A stretch of DNA of 14,880 nt from CAZKTF01 sp964555565 (GTDB lineage Bacteria > Planctomycetota > JAJSAM01 > JAKLKS01), in contig CAZKTF010000075.1 of the NCBI GenBank assembly GCA_964555565.1, positions 1 to 14,880 of the forward strand, in the 5' to 3' direction. A program made the translations under genes and the position numbers. Below the pieces are notes generated by a model. It saw only the letters and a list, made by a program, of their open reading frames with translations, did not search any database and was not told the DNA's origin. Below are positions 1-6,351 of this stretch, piece by piece. Position 1 is the first letter of the stretch; every line of letters starts with the position of its first letter.

Positions 1-421
1 CGGCGCGGCGGCGCGGGCCGCCGGCGGCGGCCCCGGCCGGGGCGGCCACGACCGGGAAGACCAGCCGGGCGCGGACCAGGGTCTCCTTGCCGAGGAGGAA
101 GGTCTCCCCGTCGCGCAGGGTGTGCTCCTGGATCCGCTTCCCGTCCACCAGCGTCCCGTTGCGGGACTCCAGGTCCACGAGGACCCACCCGCCCGGGCCG
201 TTGCGGAACTCGAGGCGGCAGTGGAGGCGCGAGATCCCGGAGTCGAGCAGCGTGACGTCCGCCCCCTGGCTGCGACCGAGGACGTGGGGCCGGTCGGGCT
301 CCAGCAGGTGGTCGATCCCCGCGGCGGGCCCCCCCTCGATGAAGATGTGCAGCCCCGGACGGTCGGCGGCGATCGGCGTGACGTCCCTCCCGGCCCCCCG
401 CAACGCGGGCCATTCTCGCAC
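1..421 (-). CDS. FHA-domain protein, N-terminal part (runs off the window)
   Basis: The protein reads in from a GTG at 421-419. An in-frame TAG lies only eight codons upstream (445-443), so the start must be this GTG or the nearby TTG. After about 25 residues comes a forkhead-associated domain, a phosphothreonine-binding module. Its hallmarks are visible: HVLGRSQGADVTL (the Gly-Arg-Ser of the first binding loop), SGISRLHCRLEF (Ser-Arg-x-His) and LESRNGTLVDGKRI (the Asn-Gly turn), then LRDGETFLLGKETLVRARL. The domain ends near residue 120 and continues into an Ala/Pro/Gly/Arg-rich stretch cut by the window edge, so any C-terminal effector domain is not visible. The gene starts 21 nt after the sigma-factor stop, so the two are probably co-transcribed. 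FHA proteins usually read Ser/Thr-kinase phosphorylation. A role in controlling or relaying the sigma-factor signal is inference. Confidence is high for the fold and low for the role. Confidence 0.85.
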   Translation of the reverse strand, partial: MREWPALRGAGRDVTPIAADRPGLHIFIEGGPAAGIDHLLEPDRPHVLGRSQGADVTLLDSGISRLHCRLEFRNGPGGWVLVDLESRNGTLVDGKRIQEHTLRDGETFLLGKETLVRARLVFPVVAAPAGAAAGGPRRRA

Positions 422-442
422 GATTCCGCCGGGCCGTCCGTA

Positions 443-1236
443 CTACTCCCCGTCGCCCGCCGCCCCGGGCGTGTTCGGGGACGTCCCCGATTTCACCCTT
501 CGTGGGGCGACACCGGAGCCGGCGAGGAGCCTGCGCAGGCGCTTGCGCACGGCATCGCGGGTGATCCCGAGGTCTGCGGCGATCGCCCTGTGCGTCCGCC
601 CCGCGGCGTGGAGGCGGATGAGCAGGCGGAGGTCCCGCGGGAAGAGCGGCGACAGCGCCAGGAGCCGCCGCCAGCGTCGGGACGGCCGCTTCCGCCGGAC
701 CCGTCGGGCCTGCAGCCGCAGGGCGCCCCTGCGGAGGAGGTCCTTGGCGCCGTTCCGCGAGATCCCGAACGCCTGCGCGGTGCTTCCGATGCTGTCGCCC
801 GCCAGGAGCCGCTCCCACGCCTCGCGCTGCCGCCCGGTGAGCCTCCCGAGGCGCCTCCGGACCCGGTCAGGGGAAGGGTCGAAAGGGGTGGGTGGGTGGG
901 TGGGTGGGTAGTCGCGTCGATAAGCACCGGGTCCCTCGGAACGGGCACCAGGTGCGCGCTTCGTGCCGCTTCTCTCCGGACGTTCCGGAGGATGCAGAAG
1001 AGCCAGGCACGGAGCGCCGTCTCTCCCGCCGCCCGGTGGAGCGCGGCGGAGTCCCGGTCGAGGACCCGCACGACGACCTCCTGCACGAGGTCGTCCGCCT
1101 CGCTCCCCCGGACGCGCGCGAACGCCACGATGCGGCGCGCCTCCTCGAGGAGGATCCTGCCTGCAACCTCCGGCGACTCTTCCCGGGCCGCGCGGAAGCC
1201 CGCGACGGTGAGACCATCCCCCGGATCCTGCGACAT
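443..1236 (-). CDS. ECF-like sigma-70 family factor, coding frame broken at a (GGGT)6 tract
   Basis: The ATG at 1236 follows a GGGGA-type ribosome site. In that frame the first ~115 residues carry a sigma region 2: SEADDLVQEVVVRVLDRD, then ETALRAWLFCILRNVRREAAR, the typical ECF core-binding/-10 segment. The reading then enters a 24-bp GGGT repeat (886-909) encoding THPP units. Continuing in the same frame gives only a Gly/Ser/Arg-rich tail to a stop at 493. In the other frame, directly after the repeat, lies a convincing region 4: LGRLTGRQREAWERLLAGDS and FGISRNGAKDLLRRGALRLQ, a helix-turn-helix. A second helix-turn-helix follows (HRAIAADLGITRDAVRKRLR) before the stop at 443-445. The full protein would be about 262 residues. 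The frames join if the tract has 7 or 4 units instead of 6. It could be a phase-variable gene, a recoded gene, a pseudogene or a sequencing/assembly error. The FHA gene follows after 21 nt. Confidence 0.8.
886..909 (-). repeat. (GGGT)6 tetranucleotide tract inside the sigma-factor gene
   Basis: Six perfect GGGT units (ACCC on the coding strand) sit between sigma regions 2 and 4. Because 12 nt encode Thr-His-Pro-Pro and the other frames give the same peptide in rotated order, the tract is open in all frames and only the downstream frame depends on unit number. Adding one unit or losing two joins the two sigma domains. Tetranucleotide tracts of this kind are the classic substrate for slipped-strand phase variation. 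Confidence 0.9.
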
Positions 1237-1332
1237 GGTGCCGTCCCCGCCTCTCCCGCGGCCGGTCTCCCGCGCCCCCGCCGTCCCCTCGGCGGGCGCG
1301 CTTCGCCTGGAATCCTTCCGGCCGCGAGACCG

Positions 1333-1356
1333 AGACTACCGCCGATCCTCGGTTCC
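1333..1356 (-). promoter_or_regulatory. possible ECF-type promoter upstream of the sigma factor
   Basis: On the minus strand, GGAACC (1356-1351) is followed after 14 nt by GTCT (1336-1333). This resembles the GGAAC...GTC/TCT pattern used by many ECF sigma factors, about 100 nt upstream of the sigma-factor ATG at 1236. It overlaps the end of the decayed toxin cassette. If real, the sigma factor may control its own operon. The match is short and may be chance. Confidence 0.25.
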
Positions 1357-2052
1357 GCAAGCCCCTGCGACCGTCCCCGTCAACCACCGGTCGGCGCGGG
1401 TAGCCACGCAAGTTGACAACTTGCGGACGTCCCCTATCTCCTCCACCTCCGTGCGGGCCGGATCCCGGACGGCCTTCTCGATATCGCTCTTCGTCCAGCC
1501 GCGCTTCCTCATCTGTCCCTCGATCTTCGAGTCGATGGACAGGCCCCCTGAACTTGTACGCCTACGCTTCCCCGAGGGACGGGGCCCGCCCTGCGGCGCG
1601 ATCCTGCTCACCGACGACAGCTCGGTCGCCGTGCGCTCCTCCTTCTCCAGGACGCCCAGCTCGACGAGCTGCCGCTCGATGGCCTCCAGCAGGCGCCGCA
1701 GCGCGGGGAACTTCGCCCTGTTCCTGGCGAACGCCAACAGCGCCTTCAGCCGCCGCTGGATCTTGAGCAGTCCCAGCACGGTCCCGGCGACCGGCGCCGC
1801 GGCAGCCACGGAGGTGGCTGCACCCTCGTAGTCCCCCTGGAAGAAGTACAGCAGCGCGTCGAGGAGGTCGAGGAGATCTCCCAGCCCCGGGATGAGCCCC
1901 CCGAGGGCGAGGGCGAGGTGGGGGTCCTCCCAGAAGAGCGACCACACCTCGTCGGCGATCCCCGCGGCGTCCCCCGAGGCTCTGCGCGACGTCCTCGCGA
2001 GCGTGCGAGGCCCTACGGCACCTACTCGCTCCCTACGACCTCCGATGTCCAC
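1336..2052 (-). pseudogene. orphan, truncated second pre-toxin/E5-like toxin cassette
   Basis: An open frame of 238 codons whose middle is a close copy of the end of the large toxin. From GDAAGIADEVWSLFWEDPHL to ELSSVSRIAP (about 125 residues) I count roughly eight differences. The toxin part then diverges: SKIEGQMRKRGWTKSDIEKA against SKVEGQLGKRGWTKADVDDA, about half identical over 31 residues. It stops resembling the toxin after DPARTEVEE, where the reading enters a copy of the local repeat (1387-1441). The conserved second half of the E5-like domain (PATGYY, GYVVRNDRTG, QVSNRN) is missing, and no immunity gene follows. The first ~25 codons come from another copy of the repeat and the sequence between it and the cassette. 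There is no stem and no clear ribosome site. It is best read as a displaced older toxin end. A short expressed product cannot be excluded. Confidence 0.75.
1387..1441 (+). repeat. interspersed repeat, copy 1 (truncates the orphan toxin domain)
   Basis: About 55 bp matching the right part of the tandem repeats at 2031-2187, from the CGGCGCGGGTAGCC core through GCGGACGTCCCCTATCTCC. At 1408-1424 it holds a near-perfect palindrome, GCAAGTTG-A-CAACTTGC, followed by a second palindrome, GGACGTCC. Similarity may extend weakly to about 1375. Same orientation as the other copies. It lies exactly where the orphan E5-like domain loses homology. Confidence 0.8.
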
Positions 2053-2187
2053 GACCGGGCGGCGCGGGAAGCCTCGCAGGTTGACAACTTGCGGACGTCC
2101 CCGATCTCACCCTACGACCTCCGATGTCTACGACCGGGCGGCGCGGGTAGCCTCGCAGGTTGACTATTGCGGACGTCCCCTATCTCC
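2031..2187 (+). repeat. two tandem copies of the interspersed repeat, period 79 bp
   Basis: CCCTACGACCTCCGATGTC begins at 2031 and again at 2110. Both copies run through ACGACCGGGCGGCGCGGG, AGCCTCGCAGGTTGAC and GCGGACGTCCCC, differing at only a few bases (AACTTG in the first, TATTG in the second). The first copy supplies the start of the orphan cassette frame. The stop codon of the immunity gene (2180-2182) lies inside the last bases of the second copy. The inverted-repeat core suggests a small palindromic element of the REP or miniature-transposon type. No transposase is present in the window. Confidence 0.85.
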
Positions 2188-2506
2188 CCTCGTCAAGGGT
2201 GAAATCGAACAGCATGTCAGGCGTACCCACCAAGCGGACAAAGCGCCTTGCCTCCAGGATCGATTCAGAGATCAAGTCCCCTGCCTTCAGTCGAGAGAAG
2301 TCGGCAATCGCGCCCATGTCCGGAACCGTGTGTGGCCCTTGGATGCGGAGGCCATCGATCCCCAGCACCCTGACGCCAGAGCGCTGGCATCCATCCAAGA
2401 ACGCATCGGCATCGGCCGAGGCGATGAGCGGCAAGCCGCCATCCACCGTCACTCTGAGCCCCATCCGACGGGCGATCTCCTCGGTCAGTCTCATGGCCCC
2501 TTCCAT
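2180..2506 (-). CDS. predicted immunity protein of the E5-like toxin
   Basis: A 108-residue, acidic, soluble protein with no signal peptide or membrane segment. The longest start is ATG 2506, which overlaps the toxin gene by 16 nt. A second ATG at 2494 forms an ATGA overlap with the toxin stop, preceded by GGAAGGGG, and may be the real start, giving a 104-residue product. Visible features are a charged N-terminal helix (LTEEIARRM), VRVLGIDGLRIQGPHTVPDM, then GAIADFSRL and a C-terminal EARRFVRLVGTPDMLFDFTL. I do not recognise the family with confidence. The role is inferred from position directly behind a C-terminal toxin domain, from size and acidity, from translational overlap, and from sharing the low-GC composition of the toxin domain. 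It would bind and block the tRNase in the producing cell. The stop lies within a repeat copy. Confidence 0.75.
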   Translation of the reverse strand: MEGAMRLTEEIARRMGLRVTVDGGLPLIASADADAFLDGCQRSGVRVLGIDGLRIQGPHTVPDMGAIADFSRLKAGDLISESILEARRFVRLVGTPDMLFDFTLDEGR

Positions 2507-5500
2507 CCCGGCTTGTTGCGGTTGGACACTTGAATGATCTCCCCTGTGCGATCGTTGCGCACAACATAACCTCCACGCTGGCTGTAGTATCCCGTTGCTG
2601 GCTCGTCGAGTCGGCCTCCTCCATCGGGAACATACCGGATGTCGCGAGTCTCCACTGTCCGACTCGGATTCTGGAGAGCGTCGTCAACGTCCGCCTTCGT
2701 CCATCCGCGCTTGCCGAGTTGACCCTCAACCTTCGAGTCAAACCAGTGCTTGCCGCCTGAACGCGTACGCCTGCCCGAAGGACGTGGCCCACCCTCCGGG
2801 GCAATCCTGCTCACGGACGACAGCTCGGACGCCGCGCGCTCCTCCTTCTCCAGGACCCCCAGCTCGACGAGCTGCCGCTCGATGGCCTCCAGCAGGCGCC
2901 GCAGAGCGGGGAACTTCGCCCTGTTCCTGGCGAACGCGAACAGCGCCCTCAGCCGCTGCTGGATTTTGAGGAGTCCCAGAACGGTCCCGGCGACCGGCGC
3001 GGCGGAGGCCACGGAGGTGGCCGCACCCTCGTAGTCCCCCTCGAAGAAGTAGAGCAGCGCGTCGAGGAGGTCGAGGAGATCTCCCAGCCCCGGGATGAGC
3101 CCCCCGAGGGCGAGGGCGAGGTGGGGGTCCTCCCAGAAGAGCGACCACACCTCGTCGGCGATCCCCGCGGCGTCCCCGGGAGCCAGGTCCCCGGCGACGT
3201 CCGGCGCCGCGACGCCGGAATCCTCGGCCCGACCGGCGGCCTCCTCCGGCGACAGCGCCTCCGGAGGCCGGGGAGGTGGCGGGGGCTTCTCGGCACCCAG
3301 GTTCGCCGCCGGGTCGGGGAGAGGCACTCCCGTGTCCGCGCCCTGGAACAGATCCGGGTTCCACTCTCCCCGGGGGACGAGGCCGAAGAGGTAGGACCGG
3401 AGCCGGTTCCAGAGGAAGCGCAGGACGTCCTCCGGCAGGTCGTCCACCGAGGCAGATGTCTCGATGGCGTAGGGGTCCTTGGCTTCCGCCTCCGCCATGG
3501 CATCGACGAGGACCTTGACCTCCGGGGGGAGGTTCACGAGCTCGAGCGTGTCCCGGAACTTCAACAGGAAGTCCACCCAGGCCCGGAACCACTCCCACCA
3601 GCCGGGAGGAAGGCCCCCGAGGTGGAAGAAGGTGTTCGGGCGGGGGCGAGGAGGCGGCGGCTTCCAGGTCGGCTCGGTGCTGCTGGTCGCAGCCTCCGAG
3701 GGGATCGAGGTGCCGGCCGATTCCCCCACGGGAGGCGCATCGGGGGCGGGCGCCGCCCCGGCGGGGGGCGCGCCGCCTCCGCCTGCGGGCGGAAGCGGAG
3801 GCGTCCCGCCGGGAACGGACGGCAGCGTGGCGCCTCCGGACTTCGGCATGCCTCCGCCGAGACCGGTCTCACGAGGGTCCTTCGGGGGCCGGGGGGCCGG
3901 TGGCCCCGGCGGCGAGTCTCCCCCTCCACCGGACGGCGGAGGGGAGTCGGGGCCCGCATCCGGGGGAGGGCCGTCCTTGCCCTTGTCCCCTTCCGGGCAC
4001 TTGCAGCCGCACTTGCCGCACTTCTCCTCGCAGGGGTCGGGAGGCGCGGCCGGAGGCGATCCGCCCCCGCCGGCAGGGGGTGCTGATCCGTCCGGGGGCG
4101 TGGGCGTTTCCTCCCCCCCGCCGGGCGCCGCCGGTGCAGAACCGCCGGGCGCCGAGCCGGAGAGCTTGGCGAAGACGTTGAGCAGAAGGGTGTGGAGGAG
4201 AAGGAGCTGGAGGAGTCCGAGCCTGCCGGCGTGCTTGCGGCAGGCCTTCGCGGCGGCGGCGTTGGCCGCAGCGTCCTTCTTCTGCTTCGCCGCCTTCTCT
4301 CCGAGCTCGGCTCCTCGCTTCCCTTCCTTCACTGCGGCTTCGCGCTTCGCATCGGCCTTCTTCCGGTCTCGCTTCGCATACTCCGTGCGTCCCTGGCTCT
4401 CCTCCGCCGCCGCCTTCGCGTCGAGCTCCTTCGCCTCCTTGTTCAGGGCACTCTGTTTCGCGTACGCCTCCTCCTGCAGCGCGAGGTTCGACTCGGCCAT
4501 CGCGTCGAGGCGCCGCGCGTTGTCGTCAAAGTCGTTCGCCGCCCGCTCCCACTCGGCTCTCCGCTCCGCCGGCGTCCCATCACGGCCCGGCAGATCCACG
4601 GCGGAGACCGACTGCGAGTCGGCGGGGACCTCGCCCCGGGGAGGTGCCGCGCCGAGATCCCCGAACCTGACGTAAGGAGCCAGGGAGTCCGCCCCTCCGA
4701 TGCCCTGTCCCACGCCTGGCGTCCCGCGCGAAGAGGGGCCGCCGGTGAGCCCGTCGGAGGCCACGGAGCGGGCCTCCTCGTTCTCCTGGACACCGCCGCC
4801 GGCGACGGGGGAAGGTCCAGGCGCGGCCCGGTAGCGCGCGGGCAACGAGATGGAGTAGACCTCCCGGCCGGTGCCTCGGCCGCGAAACGAGACGATTGCG
4901 AAGCGACCGTGGAGCTCGGACTCCTCGGGGCCCCCCCCCGGCGGCGGGATCGAGGGTGCCGCCACGGGGCTCTGCGACATGACCCGGGGGTCACCCGCGG
5001 CGCCCGGGGTCAGGGCGTTTGCCGACCTGACGACCCTCCCCCCTGCGTCGTCGAGGAACGACCCCCGAGGGAGAGTTGCCTCCTGCGTGGTGGTGCTGTC
5101 CGGAGCCACCTGTCCCGCCGCGAGCTGCCTCGCGAGTTCCGGGAAAACCTGCCTCAGGAGCTGGACTCCGACGGCACCCGCGTCCGGCGAACCGGTCACG
5201 GGCACATCGGAGCTCCATCGGTCCGCCCCGACCGGCGACGCCGAGCCGAAGGCCCCGACGGAGCCGAGCACGGCACCCGGGTTGGGGCCCAAATGGCCGG
5301 CCAGGGGCGGCATCGGCCCCGTCGCGCCCGCCCGCAGCGCCGCGTGGACGGCCGCACCGATCCTGCCGAGAAGCGCTGGTTCTGCGTCGTCGCGGTGCTT
5401 CTTCCTCCGCTTCCTCTTCTTCGGGTCTCCCTCGGGACCGTTGACGCCCGGATCCTTCGTAGGCGGGTCATCGCTTCTCTTCCCCCCGACCGTCACCACG

Positions 5501-5958
5501 TCCTTGGGGCACCGGCAGGAGCCGTCCTTGCAGGCGGGACACGGGTCGCAGGGGTCGCCGACCGGTGCGGCCTCGCCGGCCGCTCCGCAGCCGCCCTCGC
5601 AGCCGCGGGCGACGCGCGGCTCCTCCGGACGGCCGGCCGTCCCGGCGACCGGGGAGACGCCCACCGGGAGCGCCTCGCGAAGACCCGTGTCGCGACGGAC
5701 GGCGGGCGGTGCCAGGTCGAGGGACGCCGACGCGAGGGCAAGCCATGCGCCCTGACCGACAGGGGCGGACCCTCCCTCGGGTGCACCCGCGCCCAGCTCG
5801 GCGCGGGGTTGTCCCGCCCCGGCGGGAGTCCCGAATGCTGGAGCGGGGGACGACGCGGACAGGAGCCCCGCGCGGGGCATCTCCCCGGCGTCCGGAGGCG
5901 GCCGCCGGGCCGGAAGCCCGGCGGCCAGGTCCCTCCCGAGCGGGGACAGGCGCTCCAC
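2491..5958 (-). CDS. large polymorphic toxin with C-terminal colicin-E5-like tRNase domain
   Basis: 1155 residues from a GTG at 5958, 39 nt after the preceding gene. No signal peptide, RHS repeats or PAAR domain is visible. In order: a Pro/Ala/Gly-rich N-terminus; a Cys cluster (C120-C150); a basic patch KKRKRRKKHR (about 180-189); a mixed region with a short beta-like piece (352-377); a charged Ala/Lys/Glu-rich probable coiled coil (463-570); a hydrophobic segment, LGLLQLLLLHTLLLNVF (580-596); a second Cys cluster (C643-C654); Pro/Gly-rich linkers (600-770); a helical region (790-870); a pre-toxin segment with LIPGLGDLLDLLDALLYFF and GDYEGAATS (928-1000); and an E5-like domain (about 1070-1155) with GKRGWTKADVDDALQNPSRT, PATGYY, GYVVRNDRTGEIIQVSNRN. 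Colicin E5 relatives cut tRNA anticodon loops, using Lys/Arg rather than His. Here the toxin part is also lower in GC than the stem. The export route is unknown; injection by a contractile system is inference. Confidence 0.85.
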   Translation of the reverse strand: MERLSPLGRDLAAGLPARRPPPDAGEMPRAGLLSASSPAPAFGTPAGAGQPRAELGAGAPEGGSAPVGQGAWLALASASLDLAPPAVRRDTGLREALPVGVSPVAGTAGRPEEPRVARGCEGGCGAAGEAAPVGDPCDPCPACKDGSCRCPKDVVTVGGKRSDDPPTKDPGVNGPEGDPKKRKRRKKHRDDAEPALLGRIGAAVHAALRAGATGPMPPLAGHLGPNPGAVLGSVGAFGSASPVGADRWSSDVPVTGSPDAGAVGVQLLRQVFPELARQLAAGQVAPDSTTTQEATLPRGSFLDDAGGRVVRSANALTPGAAGDPRVMSQSPVAAPSIPPPGGGPEESELHGRFAIVSFRGRGTGREVYSISLPARYRAAPGPSPVAGGGVQENEEARSVASDGLTGGPSSRGTPGVGQGIGGADSLAPYVRFGDLGAAPPRGEVPADSQSVSAVDLPGRDGTPAERRAEWERAANDFDDNARRLDAMAESNLALQEEAYAKQSALNKEAKELDAKAAAEESQGRTEYAKRDRKKADAKREAAVKEGKRGAELGEKAAKQKKDAAANAAAAKACRKHAGRLGLLQLLLLHTLLLNVFAKLSGSAPGGSAPAAPGGGEETPTPPDGSAPPAGGGGSPPAAPPDPCEEKCGKCGCKCPEGDKGKDGPPPDAGPDSPPPSGGGGDSPPGPPAPRPPKDPRETGLGGGMPKSGGATLPSVPGGTPPLPPAGGGGAPPAGAAPAPDAPPVGESAGTSIPSEAATSSTEPTWKPPPPRPRPNTFFHLGGLPPGWWEWFRAWVDFLLKFRDTLELVNLPPEVKVLVDAMAEAEAKDPYAIETSASVDDLPEDVLRFLWNRLRSYLFGLVPRGEWNPDLFQGADTGVPLPDPAANLGAEKPPPPPRPPEALSPEEAAGRAEDSGVAAPDVAGDLAPGDAAGIADEVWSLFWEDPHLALALGGLIPGLGDLLDLLDALLYFFEGDYEGAATSVASAAPVAGTVLGLLKIQQRLRALFAFARNRAKFPALRRLLEAIERQLVELGVLEKEERAASELSSVSRIAPEGGPRPSGRRTRSGGKHWFDSKVEGQLGKRGWTKADVDDALQNPSRTVETRDIRYVPDGGGRLDEPATGYYSQRGGYVVRNDRTGEIIQVSNRNKPGWKGP

Positions 5959-5997
5959 GGTGGGTCGGTTCCCTGGCGGAGTCCGCTGCGGCGCCCG

Positions 5998-6351
5998 CTA
6001 GTCCTCCCGCGCCACTCCCTTGACCCACAGGGTCGCGACGCCGACGCCGGCCGAGGTGGTGACGAGGATGGTCACGCGCACGTAGCGGTCGCTCCCGGCG
6101 CCGCCGATGGGGGCGGGCGTGCCCACGGTCAGAGTGGTGAGGCTGCCGAACGGGTTCCAGGCGACCAGGTCGCTGCTGGTCTCGAGGACCGCCGTGACCG
6201 ACGCGTTGGCGGCCGCCTCCAGCATCGCGGTGACGGTGAGCGCAATGTACTGCGTCACGTCGAAGGGCTCGGAGGAGTAGGACTTCCCCGGGGCGATCGC
6301 CCCGACGAGCGTCGTGTTCCGGGGGAAGAACGTCATCGACATGCCGGCCAT
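5998..6351 (-). CDS. small beta-sandwich-like protein upstream of the toxin
   Basis: 117 residues, from ATG 6351 with GGGAGG seven bases upstream; internal ATGs at codons 4 and 6 are weaker. The sequence alternates small and hydrophobic residues as in an all-beta protein: FDVTQYIALTVTAML, ASVTAVLETSSDLVAWNPFG, then YVRVTILVTTSAGVGVATLW, ending KGVARED. There is no Cys, signal peptide or membrane segment. I do not recognise a named family. The pattern (effects on a strand, an 'ETSSD..aW' turn, then 'RYVRV') is of the kind seen in small phage or particle structural proteins, but this is only a resemblance. It is the first gene of a probable three-gene unit with the toxin and immunity genes, so it may help load, carry or display the toxin. 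This is inference. Confidence 0.7.
   Translation of the reverse strand: MAGMSMTFFPRNTTLVGAIAPGKSYSSEPFDVTQYIALTVTAMLEAAANASVTAVLETSSDLVAWNPFGSLTTLTVGTPAPIGGAGSDRYVRVTILVTTSAGVGVATLWVKGVARED

Noticed and set aside
1408..1424. Integron attC site
   Set aside because: The palindrome contains GTTGAC/CAAC-like bases, but the arms are short, there is no second pair of core sites at attC spacing and no integrase is in view.
122..1831. Long plus-strand open frame of 569 codons across the FHA, sigma and orphan toxin genes
   Set aside because: Its product is Arg/Pro/Gly-rich without motifs, and the opposite strand holds clear FHA, sigma and pre-toxin domains; it is the GC-rich shadow of those genes.
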